Below are positions 8,631 through 17,869 of a stretch of 32,301 nucleotides of DNA, piece by piece. Within the stretch, counting starts at the first letter, position 1. Each line of letters begins with the position of its first letter. Source of the DNA: an uncultured Anaerolineales bacterium. GTDB lineage: Bacteria; Chloroflexota; Anaerolineae; UBA4142. The DNA is taken from positions 1-32,301 of the forward strand of contig CAIKBD010000520.1 of assembly GCA_903825565.1 (NCBI GenBank). Direction: 5' to 3'. A program made the translations under genes and the position numbers. The notes beneath the pieces were generated by a model. It saw nothing but the letters and a program-made list of their open reading frames with translations. It did no database searches and had not been told where the DNA came from.

Positions 8631-9290
8631 CTATTTTCCTAATTTCTGTTTGAGCGCGGCGAGTTTTTGCTCGACGGCGTCGTCCGCACCCAACTGCTCG
8701 AACTGGGCATCGGTTGAGTCGGTTTGCAATTCGTGTTGCGCCGCGACGCGCGCTTCTTGTTCCTGGATGCGACGTTCCATGCGCGCGAGGTCGGACGAGT
8801 AATCCACGTTCGACAATTTCGCCGCCGCCGTGCTGATCTGTTGTTGCGCGGTCGCGCGTTTCGCGCGCGCGATCAGCATTTCCTTGTTGCGGCGTGCGTC
8901 GTTGTATTTCGTTTCGAGCGCGATGAGATCGGCTTTGAGCTTTTTCACGGCTTGGCTTTGCACGGCGAGTTGTTTTTCGTAAATCTCGACCTGATCCTCG
9001 TAATCGCTTTGCCGCTTCAAGCCCTCGCGCGCGAGATTATCCATCCCCTTGGCGACGGCGAGTTCGGCTTTCTTGCCCCAGTCCTCGGCGTTCTTTTTCG
9101 CCTTGTCGAGATCGGCTTGGATCATTTTCTCTTGCGCGATCTGTTCCGCGACCTGGGATTGCCCTTGCCGGAGCGATTCTTCCATGTCGCGGATGATCTG
9201 GTTCAGCATTTTCTCCGGGTCCTCGGCGCGATCCAACAGATCGTTGATGTTCGCGCGCAAGATTTGGTTCATGCGATCTAAGAAACCCAT
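8631..9290 (-). CDS. PspA/IM30 (Vipp1) family protein
   Basis: MGFLDRMNQILRANINDLLDRAEDPEKMLNQIIRDMEESLRQGQSQVAEQIAQEK; coiled-coil; ATG at 9290. Confidence 0.95.
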   Translation of the reverse strand: MGFLDRMNQILRANINDLLDRAEDPEKMLNQIIRDMEESLRQGQSQVAEQIAQEKMIQADLDKAKKNAEDWGKKAELAVAKGMDNLAREGLKRQSDYEDQVEIYEKQLAVQSQAVKKLKADLIALETKYNDARRNKEMLIARAKRATAQQQISTAAAKLSNVDYSSDLARMERRIQEQEARVAAQHELQTDSTDAQFEQLGADDAVEQKLAALKQKLGK

Positions 9291-9351
9291 TGTGTTTCCT
9301 CCTTGTGGAAATTCTAAATGGCTATTCGGAAATGCAATCAAAAGCCGGCAT

Positions 9352-10356
9352 CTACCGGCGATACACCTTGATCTCGCTCGCGCTGATCAGGTCGCCGAGC
9401 ATGACGCGCGTCTCGCCGCCGAAATCTTCCACCCAGAGCCGCTGGGAGTTGGCGAGGTAGCGCGCATAGTTCACCGTACCGCGTTTGGCGCCGCCCGCGC
9501 CTTCGACGACGGCGGTCGCTTGCCCGGTTATTTCGCACGCCCAGGTTTGGTTATCGTGCGTGAGCGAATCGGGCAAGGGCGATGGTACTACAAGTCGAAT
9601 TTCTTGACAAGCGGCGATTTCGTTTCCCGGCGCGATGCGTAACCATACCTGTTTGCCGCCATCTTGCAACAGGATCGCCCAGAACGATCCGGTCGGCGGC
9701 GTGAAAGTGATTTTGCCGGCGACAAGATAATCCACGCCGGCGAACGTCACCGCGTCGTTCAACTTGAGGTTCGTCAGTGTGACGAGATCGGCGTCCGGTT
9801 TTTTCTTCGCTTCGAGCGCGCTGAGCGGCGATGTGGTTGGAAGGTCTAGCGAGGGTTTTTTGCCGGTCGCCAAAAATTGTTCGCGCTGATCGAACTGCGC
9901 GTTCAGGTTGTCAATCATTTCGGCGCACGCGTCAATCGCCTCCTCGACACCGGCTTGCGCTTTGAGCGCGGCGGCGATGTGCTCGATGGCGGCTTTCAAA
10001 CCGGGCACGCCGTTCGCCAGCGTCGCGTCGAAACGGGTGAGCGCGTCAATATCGGTTTCGCCGATCTGCGCGGCGTTGAACCAGCCGGCATAACCGGTGA
10101 GCGCCGTATTAAAGCGCGCGATGAGTCGCTGTAATTTCTGGTCGAGATTTTCCAGGTCAACGATGTGGGCGAGCGGCGCGCGCTTTTGCACGCGCGCGAG
10201 ATACACGTCCAACTCGCTGTACTTTTGCGCGAGTTGGCGGCGCGTATACTTGTCCATTTCGCGCCGCCGATCCTTTGCCGCATAACCGACGTACTCGGGA
10301 ATCTGCAAGGCGATTTCGAGAATTCGTTGTTGGATGAGGTCCATCGAGTTGCTCAC
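9352..10356 (-). CDS. DUF4178-like domain protein
   Basis: C-terminal LVAGKITFTPPTGSFWAILLQDGGKQVWLRI... resembles DUF4178; N-terminal helical region; position beside PspA/SPFH. Confidence 0.6.
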   Translation of the reverse strand: MSNSMDLIQQRILEIALQIPEYVGYAAKDRRREMDKYTRRQLAQKYSELDVYLARVQKRAPLAHIVDLENLDQKLQRLIARFNTALTGYAGWFNAAQIGETDIDALTRFDATLANGVPGLKAAIEHIAAALKAQAGVEEAIDACAEMIDNLNAQFDQREQFLATGKKPSLDLPTTSPLSALEAKKKPDADLVTLTNLKLNDAVTFAGVDYLVAGKITFTPPTGSFWAILLQDGGKQVWLRIAPGNEIAACQEIRLVVPSPLPDSLTHDNQTWACEITGQATAVVEGAGGAKRGTVNYARYLANSQRLWVEDFGGETRVMLGDLISASEIKVYRR

Positions 10357-10447
10357 TTTTCAGAATCGCGCCATTGCGTTGCCGCGATTGTAAAGCGAAA
10401 CGGGCGGCACAACAAGGTTGGCGTCTGACGATTGCCTGACAAAACGG

Positions 10448-10975
10448 CTAGCTTTGCGGCAAGAACAATTCCACGCCGCAGTACGGGCACTTGACCAAGC
10501 CCTTGCCGACGGCATCGCGTTCGCCGCCGCAGTTCGGGCATTTGGTCGTCTGCACTTGCCCGATGTCTTTCGAGTAAAACGTTTGCTCTTGCCAGTTGAC
10601 GTACCCGCTGAACAAACCCTGGTTCACCAATTCGAGGATCGCGTTCTTGACTTGATCGCGCGTCATCTTCAGCTCGATGGCGGCGCTGGCGACGGACACT
10701 TTGCCTGCGGCTTGGATCATTCCCATCAGTCGTTGTTTCTTTTGAATGTCCACCATCTCCGCCGCTTCTTGCCCGCCCTTGATGAAGAGGAACACGCCGA
10801 CGCCGCCGAGAATCAACAGCGGCAACAAGCCGAGCAGGATAAATCCTAGCACCGCGCCCGCCATCGAAAGTTCCGCCGGTCCCTTGCCGCCAGTGAGCAG
10901 ACCCAGGAACAGCGCAACGACCATGCAGATCGCCAGCCCCGCCACGATCAACACCACACCAATAGTGCGTCCCAT
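10448..10975 (-). CDS. Membrane protein: 2 TM + winged-helix-like region + C-terminal zinc ribbon
   Basis: Two hydrophobic segments, VSVASAAIELKMTRDQVKNAILELVNQGLFSGYV (wHTH-like), CPNCGG...CPYCG. Confidence 0.75.
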   Translation of the reverse strand: MGRTIGVVLIVAGLAICMVVALFLGLLTGGKGPAELSMAGAVLGFILLGLLPLLILGGVGVFLFIKGGQEAAEMVDIQKKQRLMGMIQAAGKVSVASAAIELKMTRDQVKNAILELVNQGLFSGYVNWQEQTFYSKDIGQVQTTKCPNCGGERDAVGKGLVKCPYCGVELFLPQS

Positions 10976-11054
10976 CTATTCATTCCTCCACTTGTATTTC
11001 ATCATCCGTCATTCGTCATTTGCCATTTGTCATTTGCTCATTTATCATTTCATT

Positions 11055-12923
11055 CTATCCGAATCCCGACGAGCCGCCGCCACCGCCGCCGCCGCCGCCA
11101 CCGCCACCGCCGCTCCAGCCGCCACCCCCGCCGGAACTGGAGGGCGCGCTCGTGAACGTGGATGCGGTTGTGTTCAGCATCGTGGTCAAGCCCGCCGCCA
11201 TCGAATCCAGCCCGCGCGCCATTCCACCCGCCGCCTGGTCAAGCGAGGACAACCCACCGCGACTTGATCCGCCGCCGCCGCTACTGCCGCCAAACCCGGC
11301 ATCCGCTTCAAAATCGCGGCGATGTGACGAGCGCGGCATACCCATCGGCGGGTACGTGTCGTACCAGATTGGCGCAGGCGTGCCCACTGCGGCAAACTTG
11401 TTCACCCAGCTTTGTTGCAAGCCGAAGGCAATCGCATACGGCAAATACTTGTCGAACAATTCTTGCGCCTGATCGAGCTGGGTATACTTTTCGATGCTTT
11501 CGAGGTAGCGCTTGAACGCGATCCACTTGGCGCGTTCCTGCGCGCCCTTTTGCGTGCGGTGCGGCATAAACGGACTGATCACGATCAACGCGACTGCCGT
11601 GAGCACGAGCGAAATCGCCGGGCAGATCGCCAGTTCTGCGTACTCGGCGACGAGTCCGAATGTGCAAAAGCCAATTCCGCCGAACACGATCAGCGCGACG
11701 ACGCCCAAGCCGGCGTACTTCATCCGCACGCTGTTGGGATTGCCGGCAAAGAATCCCGCTTGCGTCACCTCTTTGTACAACTGCTCTTGGATTTTCGGAA
11801 TGGCGGTGTAGAACTTTTCTTTCAGGTCTGAAAGTTTGCGCGTCGTCCCGCTGCTAAACACGCGATCCAGCAACGTGTTTTCGTACTGGCGCAAGCCCGC
11901 CGGTCTTTCGATCAATTCGAATACGAATTCGCGGTTCGTGCCGATGCCGAGAAATCCCGGCGATTCTTGCTCGTACATCTTGATCACGCCGCGCCGCGCG
12001 AGGTCAATAATCGTCGCAATAATGTCTTGCAGGTCGGCGCGTTCGTCCACGAGTGTGCCGGCAACGCCTGGCGGCAGTTCGCTCGCCGGCGCGCTTGCCG
12101 AGGGCACGGCGATTGCCGGCGCATCGCGCCCGCGCAGGTACCACAGCAAGAACACGCCGAGCATCCCGCCAAGCAAAATCACCAAGCCAATCATCAGCGC
12201 GATCAAGTTGAAAATCGGTTTTAGATCTTCGACGGCTTGCCAGGACGGGGCGCTGGCTGTGACGACGCCGTGCGGAAACTGGACGCGGATTTCGAGTGTG
12301 TCGTCGCCCGCGAGGTTGCTCGCGCTGAACGAAACATTTTGCCCGTCGCGCACTGCCGCTTCGCCGCGCCCGGTCGTCACCGCCGCCTTGAGTTGATCCG
12401 TGACGAACGCTTGGGGCAGGCGCACGTTGATCGTCGCGCGTTGGATCGTATACGCGCGATCCGCTTCAATGATCTTCCACCAAAATTGATCGCCCCCGTC
12501 GTAAATGCGGAGCGCGCCGCGCAAGGTGTACTGGACGTTGAACGTGCGCGCTTGGTTGGTCGTTGGCGGAAAGAACCATTTGATAAATTGTTGCCCGTTT
12601 TCGGTGTACACCTTGAAGGTGTTTGCCGCTTCGTTCCCGCTGGCGGTATACGCTCTGCCGCTTTCGGATACGCGCATATCCGTGATGGCTTCGACGCGAT
12701 TCAGTGCGACGCCGCGAAATGCAAATGTAAACGGTCCGCCGGTAAATTGCACTTGCCAGGTTTCGTTGACGAGCACGTCGCCGTTTGTTTGGATCGCAAT
12801 GTCCACCGTGCGATTCGGCACGACGACGCTTTTCGTTTGCGCGTCGGCTGCGGTGAACGGGATTAGCAAAACAGCGAAGAGTGTGAACAAGAGCACCCAA
12901 CGTGCTCTGCGAGTAAATGTCAT
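11055..12923 (-). CDS. DUF2207 family membrane protein with Gly-rich C-terminal tail
   Basis: Signal peptide, NRTVDIAIQTNGDVLVNETWQVQFTGGPFTFAFRGV, internal TM segments, terminal SSSGGGGGWSGGGGGGGGGGGGGSSGFG. Confidence 0.88.
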   Translation of the reverse strand: MTFTRRARWVLLFTLFAVLLIPFTAADAQTKSVVVPNRTVDIAIQTNGDVLVNETWQVQFTGGPFTFAFRGVALNRVEAITDMRVSESGRAYTASGNEAANTFKVYTENGQQFIKWFFPPTTNQARTFNVQYTLRGALRIYDGGDQFWWKIIEADRAYTIQRATINVRLPQAFVTDQLKAAVTTGRGEAAVRDGQNVSFSASNLAGDDTLEIRVQFPHGVVTASAPSWQAVEDLKPIFNLIALMIGLVILLGGMLGVFLLWYLRGRDAPAIAVPSASAPASELPPGVAGTLVDERADLQDIIATIIDLARRGVIKMYEQESPGFLGIGTNREFVFELIERPAGLRQYENTLLDRVFSSGTTRKLSDLKEKFYTAIPKIQEQLYKEVTQAGFFAGNPNSVRMKYAGLGVVALIVFGGIGFCTFGLVAEYAELAICPAISLVLTAVALIVISPFMPHRTQKGAQERAKWIAFKRYLESIEKYTQLDQAQELFDKYLPYAIAFGLQQSWVNKFAAVGTPAPIWYDTYPPMGMPRSSHRRDFEADAGFGGSSGGGGSSRGGLSSLDQAAGGMARGLDSMAAGLTTMLNTTASTFTSAPSSSGGGGGWSGGGGGGGGGGGGGSSGFG

Positions 12924-13017
12924 GGCTTGCCTCCTTCAAACGCGAACGCCCAAATTATAAGCCAATTTCCATGAAAAGAAAAGGTGTGGTTTTTCGATTT
13001 TCGAACGGACAAAAAAT

Positions 13018-13077
13018 GCGCGGCGCATTCGAACTCCATGACGGGTGGGGGTTCGTCATGGAGGGAACACGCCGCGC
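13018..13077 (-). terminator. Two-tier hairpin followed by T-run on minus strand; Rho-independent terminator of the 13117-14088 gene
   Basis: Arms 13018-13025/13070-13077 (GCGCGGCG/CGCCGCGC) and 13034-13043/13054-13063 (CTCCATGACG/CGTCATGGAG); minus strand continues ATTTTTTG. Confidence 0.8.
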
Positions 13078-13116
13078 TTCCGAGTCACACGACTCGGCTA
13101 CCCGGTTCGTCGTCGT

Positions 13117-14088
13117 TTAGGGCACGCCATCCCAACCGGCAAGTCGTGCCATCAACCACCAATATGCTGCGCCTTTGAGTTTGCAAAATAATTTATGCGT
13201 GTGCGCGCAATCGTCCATCGCGTCGAAATTTGCACAATCCGCCGGATGTGCGGCGCACCACGCGTCGCACCACGCGCAGTACCCATCGCCATCGTTATAA
13301 TAGGGCCCGCCGCCTGCCGGATCATACGTCTCAATATCCGCAAAGTCGAACAACACCTTGTTGTGATCGCGCGCGTATTGGCGCACGAGATTGTTGTTGC
13401 GAAACAAGTCCCCGCTGGCATTAGTGCCATCCGTGTGTCCTGTCATCAAGATAAAGCGCATTGCCGGGTATTGCGTTTCAAAGGTGTTCATCTGTGCGAG
13501 GTACTGTTGCACTGTTGCCGTCGAGTTGGTAGATTGCTGACCACACCACGCCCACATCGAATAATTGAACAGCGCGGTATTGGCGACTGACCGCGTACGG
13601 TTGATGCCATCGGTCGTGCTCCAGTACAGCTCGGGCGTGATGTACGTGTCGGGGTTGTTGCCGTCGTACACGCGGAACGCCGTAGCATCGGCGGGCAATG
13701 CCGGTGCGCCACCTTCACGCACGTCGAGGTTGTACGTCGCGTTTTGCGCTTCCCACCACCACGCGCCGGTGATCAGTTGGGAGCCGTGCGACGTGTGCGC
13801 GTAGTGCATCGTCAAGCGTTTTGCCTGCGTCAACCAGTACGCCGGAATTCGGGAAATGTCCGTCATGGTGTGATCAATGATGATCGCCTGGCTGGGCGTT
13901 GTTGGCACGCCATTGGCGCGTTGAACGAGCGGAAGGTAGATGGCGGATGCGGCTTGCGCGCGTCGCGCAACTTGGTCGCGCCGGGTAACCGGCGTCAGTT
14001 GATCGGCTCGGGTGACGGTCGCGCCGCCGATCCCAATGATCGGTATCCCAATCATCAGCGCGAGCAAAAGGAAACGGAACTTTATCAT
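13117..14088 (-). CDS. Secreted protein of unknown function
   Basis: N-terminal signal sequence (MIKFRFLLLALMIGIPIIGIGGATVTRA), IYLPLVQRANG, HYAHTSHGSQLITGAWWWE, MTGHTDGT; ATG 14088 with GAGGAG RBS. Confidence 0.8.
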   Translation of the reverse strand: MIKFRFLLLALMIGIPIIGIGGATVTRADQLTPVTRRDQVARRAQAASAIYLPLVQRANGVPTTPSQAIIIDHTMTDISRIPAYWLTQAKRLTMHYAHTSHGSQLITGAWWWEAQNATYNLDVREGGAPALPADATAFRVYDGNNPDTYITPELYWSTTDGINRTRSVANTALFNYSMWAWCGQQSTNSTATVQQYLAQMNTFETQYPAMRFILMTGHTDGTNASGDLFRNNNLVRQYARDHNKVLFDFADIETYDPAGGGPYYNDGDGYCAWCDAWCAAHPADCANFDAMDDCAHTHKLFCKLKGAAYWWLMARLAGWDGVP

Positions 14089-14203
14089 CTGCGCTCCTCT
14101 GCGAAAGAAATACCCGCACGCAACTGAATCGCGTGCGGGCATTCGTCACCCCCCTAACTCTATTATGGAAACAATGGGCGGCGCGGGCAATCCCCCAAAA
14201 TGG

Positions 14204-15793
14204 CTATTGGCTTTTCTGGGTGGCGGGCAGGTGGAAATTGTATGGCGGCAGACCGATTTCTGCGAAACGGCGGTACGCCGCCAGCACATCCAGGCGTCCA
14301 GAGCCGTACACGTGATTCGGAAATTGATTCGCCGCGTCGCCGCCGCAGGTTTGCGCTGTCACCAACGGCATCGCGCTTTGCGTCAAAATGGATTCGGTGA
14401 CGTTGACGTTGCGGCGCAATGTTGGGAATGCCGACCACAGTAGCGCCACTGCGCCGGCGACATGCGGCGCTGCCATCGAAGTGCCGGACAAGGTGGTGTA
14501 CCCGTTTCCCGGATACGCCGAGCGCACGCTAACGCCGGGCGCAACGAGATCGGGCTTGCGGCGATTGCTGCCATCCACCGCCACCGGACCGCGACTGCTA
14601 AAGCCGGCAATCGCGTCTTCCGCGTCCGTCGCGCCGACTGTGATCGCCGAATCGTAAATCGCCGGCGGGTTTTGCACCGTCGCGCAGTTACTCCCTTCGT
14701 TGCCGGCGGAAATTGCCATGAACACGCCCGCCGCGCGCAAATTATCCACAGCGGTTTGCAAGCTCAACGGCGCGCACCCTTCGACGGGCGGACACACGTA
14801 CGAGTTGCCCACCACGTCGGGGCGACGCGACGGATCGGCGTTCAGTCGGTTCAAATCCCAGGGCGCGAGAAAAAATTCCAAACACTCGATGTACGTGCTC
14901 GGCGTGCCCCAGCCCTCGTCCATATTGCGACAGGCGATCCATTGCGCGCCGGGCGCAACGCCGATCTGATTGCCCGCGCCGTCGTCGCCGATGCTGGTGC
15001 CGGTTGTGTGCGTGCCGTGTCCATGATCGTCGCACGGCGCGCTCAAACTAAAGCCGCACGCGTTCGCATGGTTGCCGTTCACATCGGAATGGATTGCGTC
15101 CCACCATGCCAAGTTGTGATTTGCGCTCACGCCGTTCCACCCGCGATAGTGGGGGCGGAGCGCCGGGTGATCCCACTGCACGCCGGTGTCTGCATTTGCA
15201 TAAACGATCCCTTGCCCGGTGAAACCCAGGTTCCACAGCGCGGGCGCGTGGATGCGGCTAACCCCCCACTCCACTCCGCTGGGCGCGTTGCGCGTGCGCG
15301 CCAGGTTTTCTTCGAGCGGCACGCGGAATGCGCGATCCGATTCAATCGCCAACACATCGTTGCGCGCCGCGAGCGCATTCACCACCGCGCGATTCCCGCT
15401 TGCCGCGATGACGTTTGCCACGTAGAACACGCGGTACGGCGCGCCGAGTGCATCCAAGTGCGCGCGCACACTGGCTTGCGTCGTCGCCGCGTTCGCGCGG
15501 AGTGCATCGAACACGATCCGCCCTTGTTGCGCGCGATCCGTGTTCGGCGTGACGAGGGTGCGGGTCGCCGTTTGGGCTTGGAGCACGATGAGAAAATTGC
15601 CGGTCGCGCCGCTTGCCGTGTCCGCCAAAACGCGCGCATCCACCTGTGCCTGCCAGACGGCGCGTGTAGTTTCCGGCGCAAATGCCAAAACGCCCAAAAG
15701 CCCAAAAGCCAAAGATGCCCAACGCGCCAAACATTTCAACGATTTGGCGTGACTTGGCGTCTTTGGCTTTTGCGGCGAATGAGATGTTCGCAT
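14204..15793 (-). CDS. S8 family serine peptidase (subtilisin-like), secreted
   Basis: Catalytic triad contexts YANADTGVQWDHP, HGHGTHTTGTSIGDD, GTSMAAPHVAGAVALLWSAFP; ATG at 15793. Confidence 0.94.
   Translation of the reverse strand: MRTSHSPQKPKTPSHAKSLKCLARWASLAFGLLGVLAFAPETTRAVWQAQVDARVLADTASGATGNFLIVLQAQTATRTLVTPNTDRAQQGRIVFDALRANAATTQASVRAHLDALGAPYRVFYVANVIAASGNRAVVNALAARNDVLAIESDRAFRVPLEENLARTRNAPSGVEWGVSRIHAPALWNLGFTGQGIVYANADTGVQWDHPALRPHYRGWNGVSANHNLAWWDAIHSDVNGNHANACGFSLSAPCDDHGHGTHTTGTSIGDDGAGNQIGVAPGAQWIACRNMDEGWGTPSTYIECLEFFLAPWDLNRLNADPSRRPDVVGNSYVCPPVEGCAPLSLQTAVDNLRAAGVFMAISAGNEGSNCATVQNPPAIYDSAITVGATDAEDAIAGFSSRGPVAVDGSNRRKPDLVAPGVSVRSAYPGNGYTTLSGTSMAAPHVAGAVALLWSAFPTLRRNVNVTESILTQSAMPLVTAQTCGGDAANQFPNHVYGSGRLDVLAAYRRFAEIGLPPYNFHLPATQKSQ
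15703..15772. repeat. Imperfect inverted repeat overlapping the subtilase signal-peptide codons
   Basis: 13-bp perfect outer arms CAAAAGCCAAAGA (15703-15715) / TCTTTGGCTTTTG (15760-15772), plus inner CGCCAAA/TTTGGCG pairing. Confidence 0.7.
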
Positions 15794-15794
15794 T

Positions 15795-16757
15795 TCAGCG
15801 TTTGACAAATGGCAGGAAGGAGGCATTGCCACCGCCAATGGGTGTGCCGCCTCCGTTGCTGCACGTTTGCGTTTGCGTGTACGTGTCCGCCACCGTGCCA
15901 TCCGCGGCGATGAATTCGTACGTGATCGAATTGTCGCTTGCCGTTACGCGTTGCGCGCCGTACTTGGCGTTGTAGCGGACGACGCTCCCGGTGATGGGCG
16001 TGCCGAATGGATAGCGGCTATCGCCGCCCAACCCGTTCACCATGTACGGAAAGCCATTGCGAATGATGCGCTCGTAGTTGTGTTCGTGGCCCGCGAGAAC
16101 TACATGCGCGCCCCAACTTTGAAAGGGCCACTGCATCCAGGTGGACGATCCGTGCGAGGAGCCGGACGAGTACGGCGCGTGGTGCGTAAAGACAACCTTC
16201 CAACAACTGGTCGAAGCGGCGAGTTTGCCTTGCAACCAGCGTCCTTGCGTCGAAGTGCTCGACGTGCCATCCGGCTCGTAATCCCGATCACTGCTCACGG
16301 CGAAAAAGTGCACGGGCCCTTTGACGAAATCATAATAGCGTTCGTTGTTCGGCAAGACGAAATAATTTTTGTACGGGATTGCATCGGTGGTGTACCAATC
16401 GTGATTGCCGAGCGTCGGGAAAAACTTGTTTGTCGCCGCGCCTGCGCCGTAACTGCCGATGTAGGGATAGATGTAATCGTGATAGTATTGCCCGATGTTT
16501 TGGTCAATCGTTGCCGCCGAGCCGCTCCCCGAACCGCCATAGCCGTAATTATTGTCGCCGGTCGTGATGATGAAATCGGGATTCCAACTCTTGACGCGAT
16601 TGGCGACCGCCAGTTCATTCGTGCCTGCCAAGCCATAATCGCCGATCACCGCAAAGGTGATGGTTGCGCCCGGCGCGGCGACTGGCTCGGCGGATGCCGG
16701 CACAGCCAAAACGATCAGCCAGATGGTCAATATGATGAAGGCAAGTTTGTGGTTCAT
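15795..16757 (-). CDS. Secreted metallophosphoesterase (purple acid phosphatase-like)
   Basis: FAVIGDYG, TTGDNNYGYGG, PTLGNHDWYT, FTHHAPYSSG, VVLAGHEHNYERI; ATG at 16757 overlaps upstream stop (ATGA). Confidence 0.93.
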   Translation of the reverse strand: MNHKLAFIILTIWLIVLAVPASAEPVAAPGATITFAVIGDYGLAGTNELAVANRVKSWNPDFIITTGDNNYGYGGSGSGSAATIDQNIGQYYHDYIYPYIGSYGAGAATNKFFPTLGNHDWYTTDAIPYKNYFVLPNNERYYDFVKGPVHFFAVSSDRDYEPDGTSSTSTQGRWLQGKLAASTSCWKVVFTHHAPYSSGSSHGSSTWMQWPFQSWGAHVVLAGHEHNYERIIRNGFPYMVNGLGGDSRYPFGTPITGSVVRYNAKYGAQRVTASDNSITYEFIAADGTVADTYTQTQTCSNGGGTPIGGGNASFLPFVKR

Positions 16758-17848
16758 AACTCCTCGAAGGTGTGAAGGATTTGGCGCGCGCTGACGTGCC
16801 ACGAAAATCGCTGCAAGTTCTCGAACCCGCGCCGAATCAATTTGGCGCGCAAGCTCTCGTCCGACCAAACTCGCTCCATTGCGCCGGCTATCGCCTCCAC
16901 ATCGAGGGGATCGAAAAACAAGGCGGCGTCGCCCGCCGCTTCGGGCAAGGATGAAGTCATCGAGCAGACCACTGGCGTGCCGCACGCGTGCGCTTCCAAC
17001 ACGGGTAAGCCGAATCCTTCGTGCAAACTGGGAAAGGCAAGCAAGCGTGCGCCGGAAAGCAACGCCGGCAAATCGGACGCGGAGACGTAATCGAGAAAGA
17101 TGATTCGAGATTGAAGGTTCAGTTCGCGCACTCGCGCAAAAATCGTATCGAACAACCAGCCGCGCTTGCCTACGATTATCAACTGACAATTCAATTTCGA
17201 CAATAGTCCAATGGCACTAACCAACCGGGCATAGTTCTTGCGCGGATGAATAGTACCGATGGCGAGAACATAATCTTCGCCGATGCCGTACCGCGCGCGC
17301 ACGCGGGCAATCTCCGCATCGCTGGCGCGCTGATACGCCTGGGCGTCGAATGCCGGATACACGACGACGATCTTTTCCGGCGGCACTTGCAAGCGTTCGA
17401 CGAGATCATCGCGCGTCGCCTCCGAGTCCGCGAAAATTTTGCGCGCCGCACGCGCGCTCCAGCGCGCCGCCCAGTTGTGGTACGCGCGTTGCGCCGGCGG
17501 ATGCGCTTCCGGGAAATGCACTTGGCCCAGATCGTGGATCGTGACGAACGAGCGCGGTGGGTGCGCGAGTGGCAGGACATGCGCGGGAACCCACAACGCG
17601 TCCGGCGCGCGCGCGATCAATTCAAACGACAAACGCGCGTGCGTCCACACGCGCGGAAACGGGATCGCGCATATTTCAAAATTCGCGGACGCGCCGAAAA
17701 AATCGCGCGCCACCGGCTCGCGAGTATACAGGCGATATTCGTTTCGGTGATCCGCCGCAAGTAATGCGCGGATCAATTCGCGCGAGTAGGTCTCCGTGCC
17801 GGTTGGCGCGGGACTTGTTGCGCGCGAAGCGTCAATTCCGATCAGCAT
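16754..17848 (-). CDS. Glycosyltransferase family 4 protein
   Basis: MLIGIDASRATSPAPTGTETYSRELIRALL, LAIGTIHPRKNYARLV, FPSLHEGFGLPVLEAHACGTPVVCSMTSSLPEAAGDAALFFDP. Confidence 0.95.
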   Translation of the reverse strand: MLIGIDASRATSPAPTGTETYSRELIRALLAADHRNEYRLYTREPVARDFFGASANFEICAIPFPRVWTHARLSFELIARAPDALWVPAHVLPLAHPPRSFVTIHDLGQVHFPEAHPPAQRAYHNWAARWSARAARKIFADSEATRDDLVERLQVPPEKIVVVYPAFDAQAYQRASDAEIARVRARYGIGEDYVLAIGTIHPRKNYARLVSAIGLLSKLNCQLIIVGKRGWLFDTIFARVRELNLQSRIIFLDYVSASDLPALLSGARLLAFPSLHEGFGLPVLEAHACGTPVVCSMTSSLPEAAGDAALFFDPLDVEAIAGAMERVWSDESLRAKLIRRGFENLQRFSWHVSARQILHTFEEL

Positions 17849-17869
17849 AGTGGGTGAACGATTATCCGA

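Noticed and set aside
12917-13120. 67-aa ORF upstream of the DUF2207 gene
   Set aside because: Entirely overlaps a terminator hairpin in an intergenic region; no RBS or family.
14742-14750. TTATCCACA (perfect DnaA-box-like 9-mer), considered with the strand switch at 23.6 kb as a possible replication origin
   Set aside because: Single copy inside the subtilase coding region, far from the strand switch; no cluster of boxes or dnaA/dnaN genes in the window.
14462-15805. 447-aa plus-strand ORF
   Set aside because: Antisense to the subtilase, whose catalytic triad is unambiguous.
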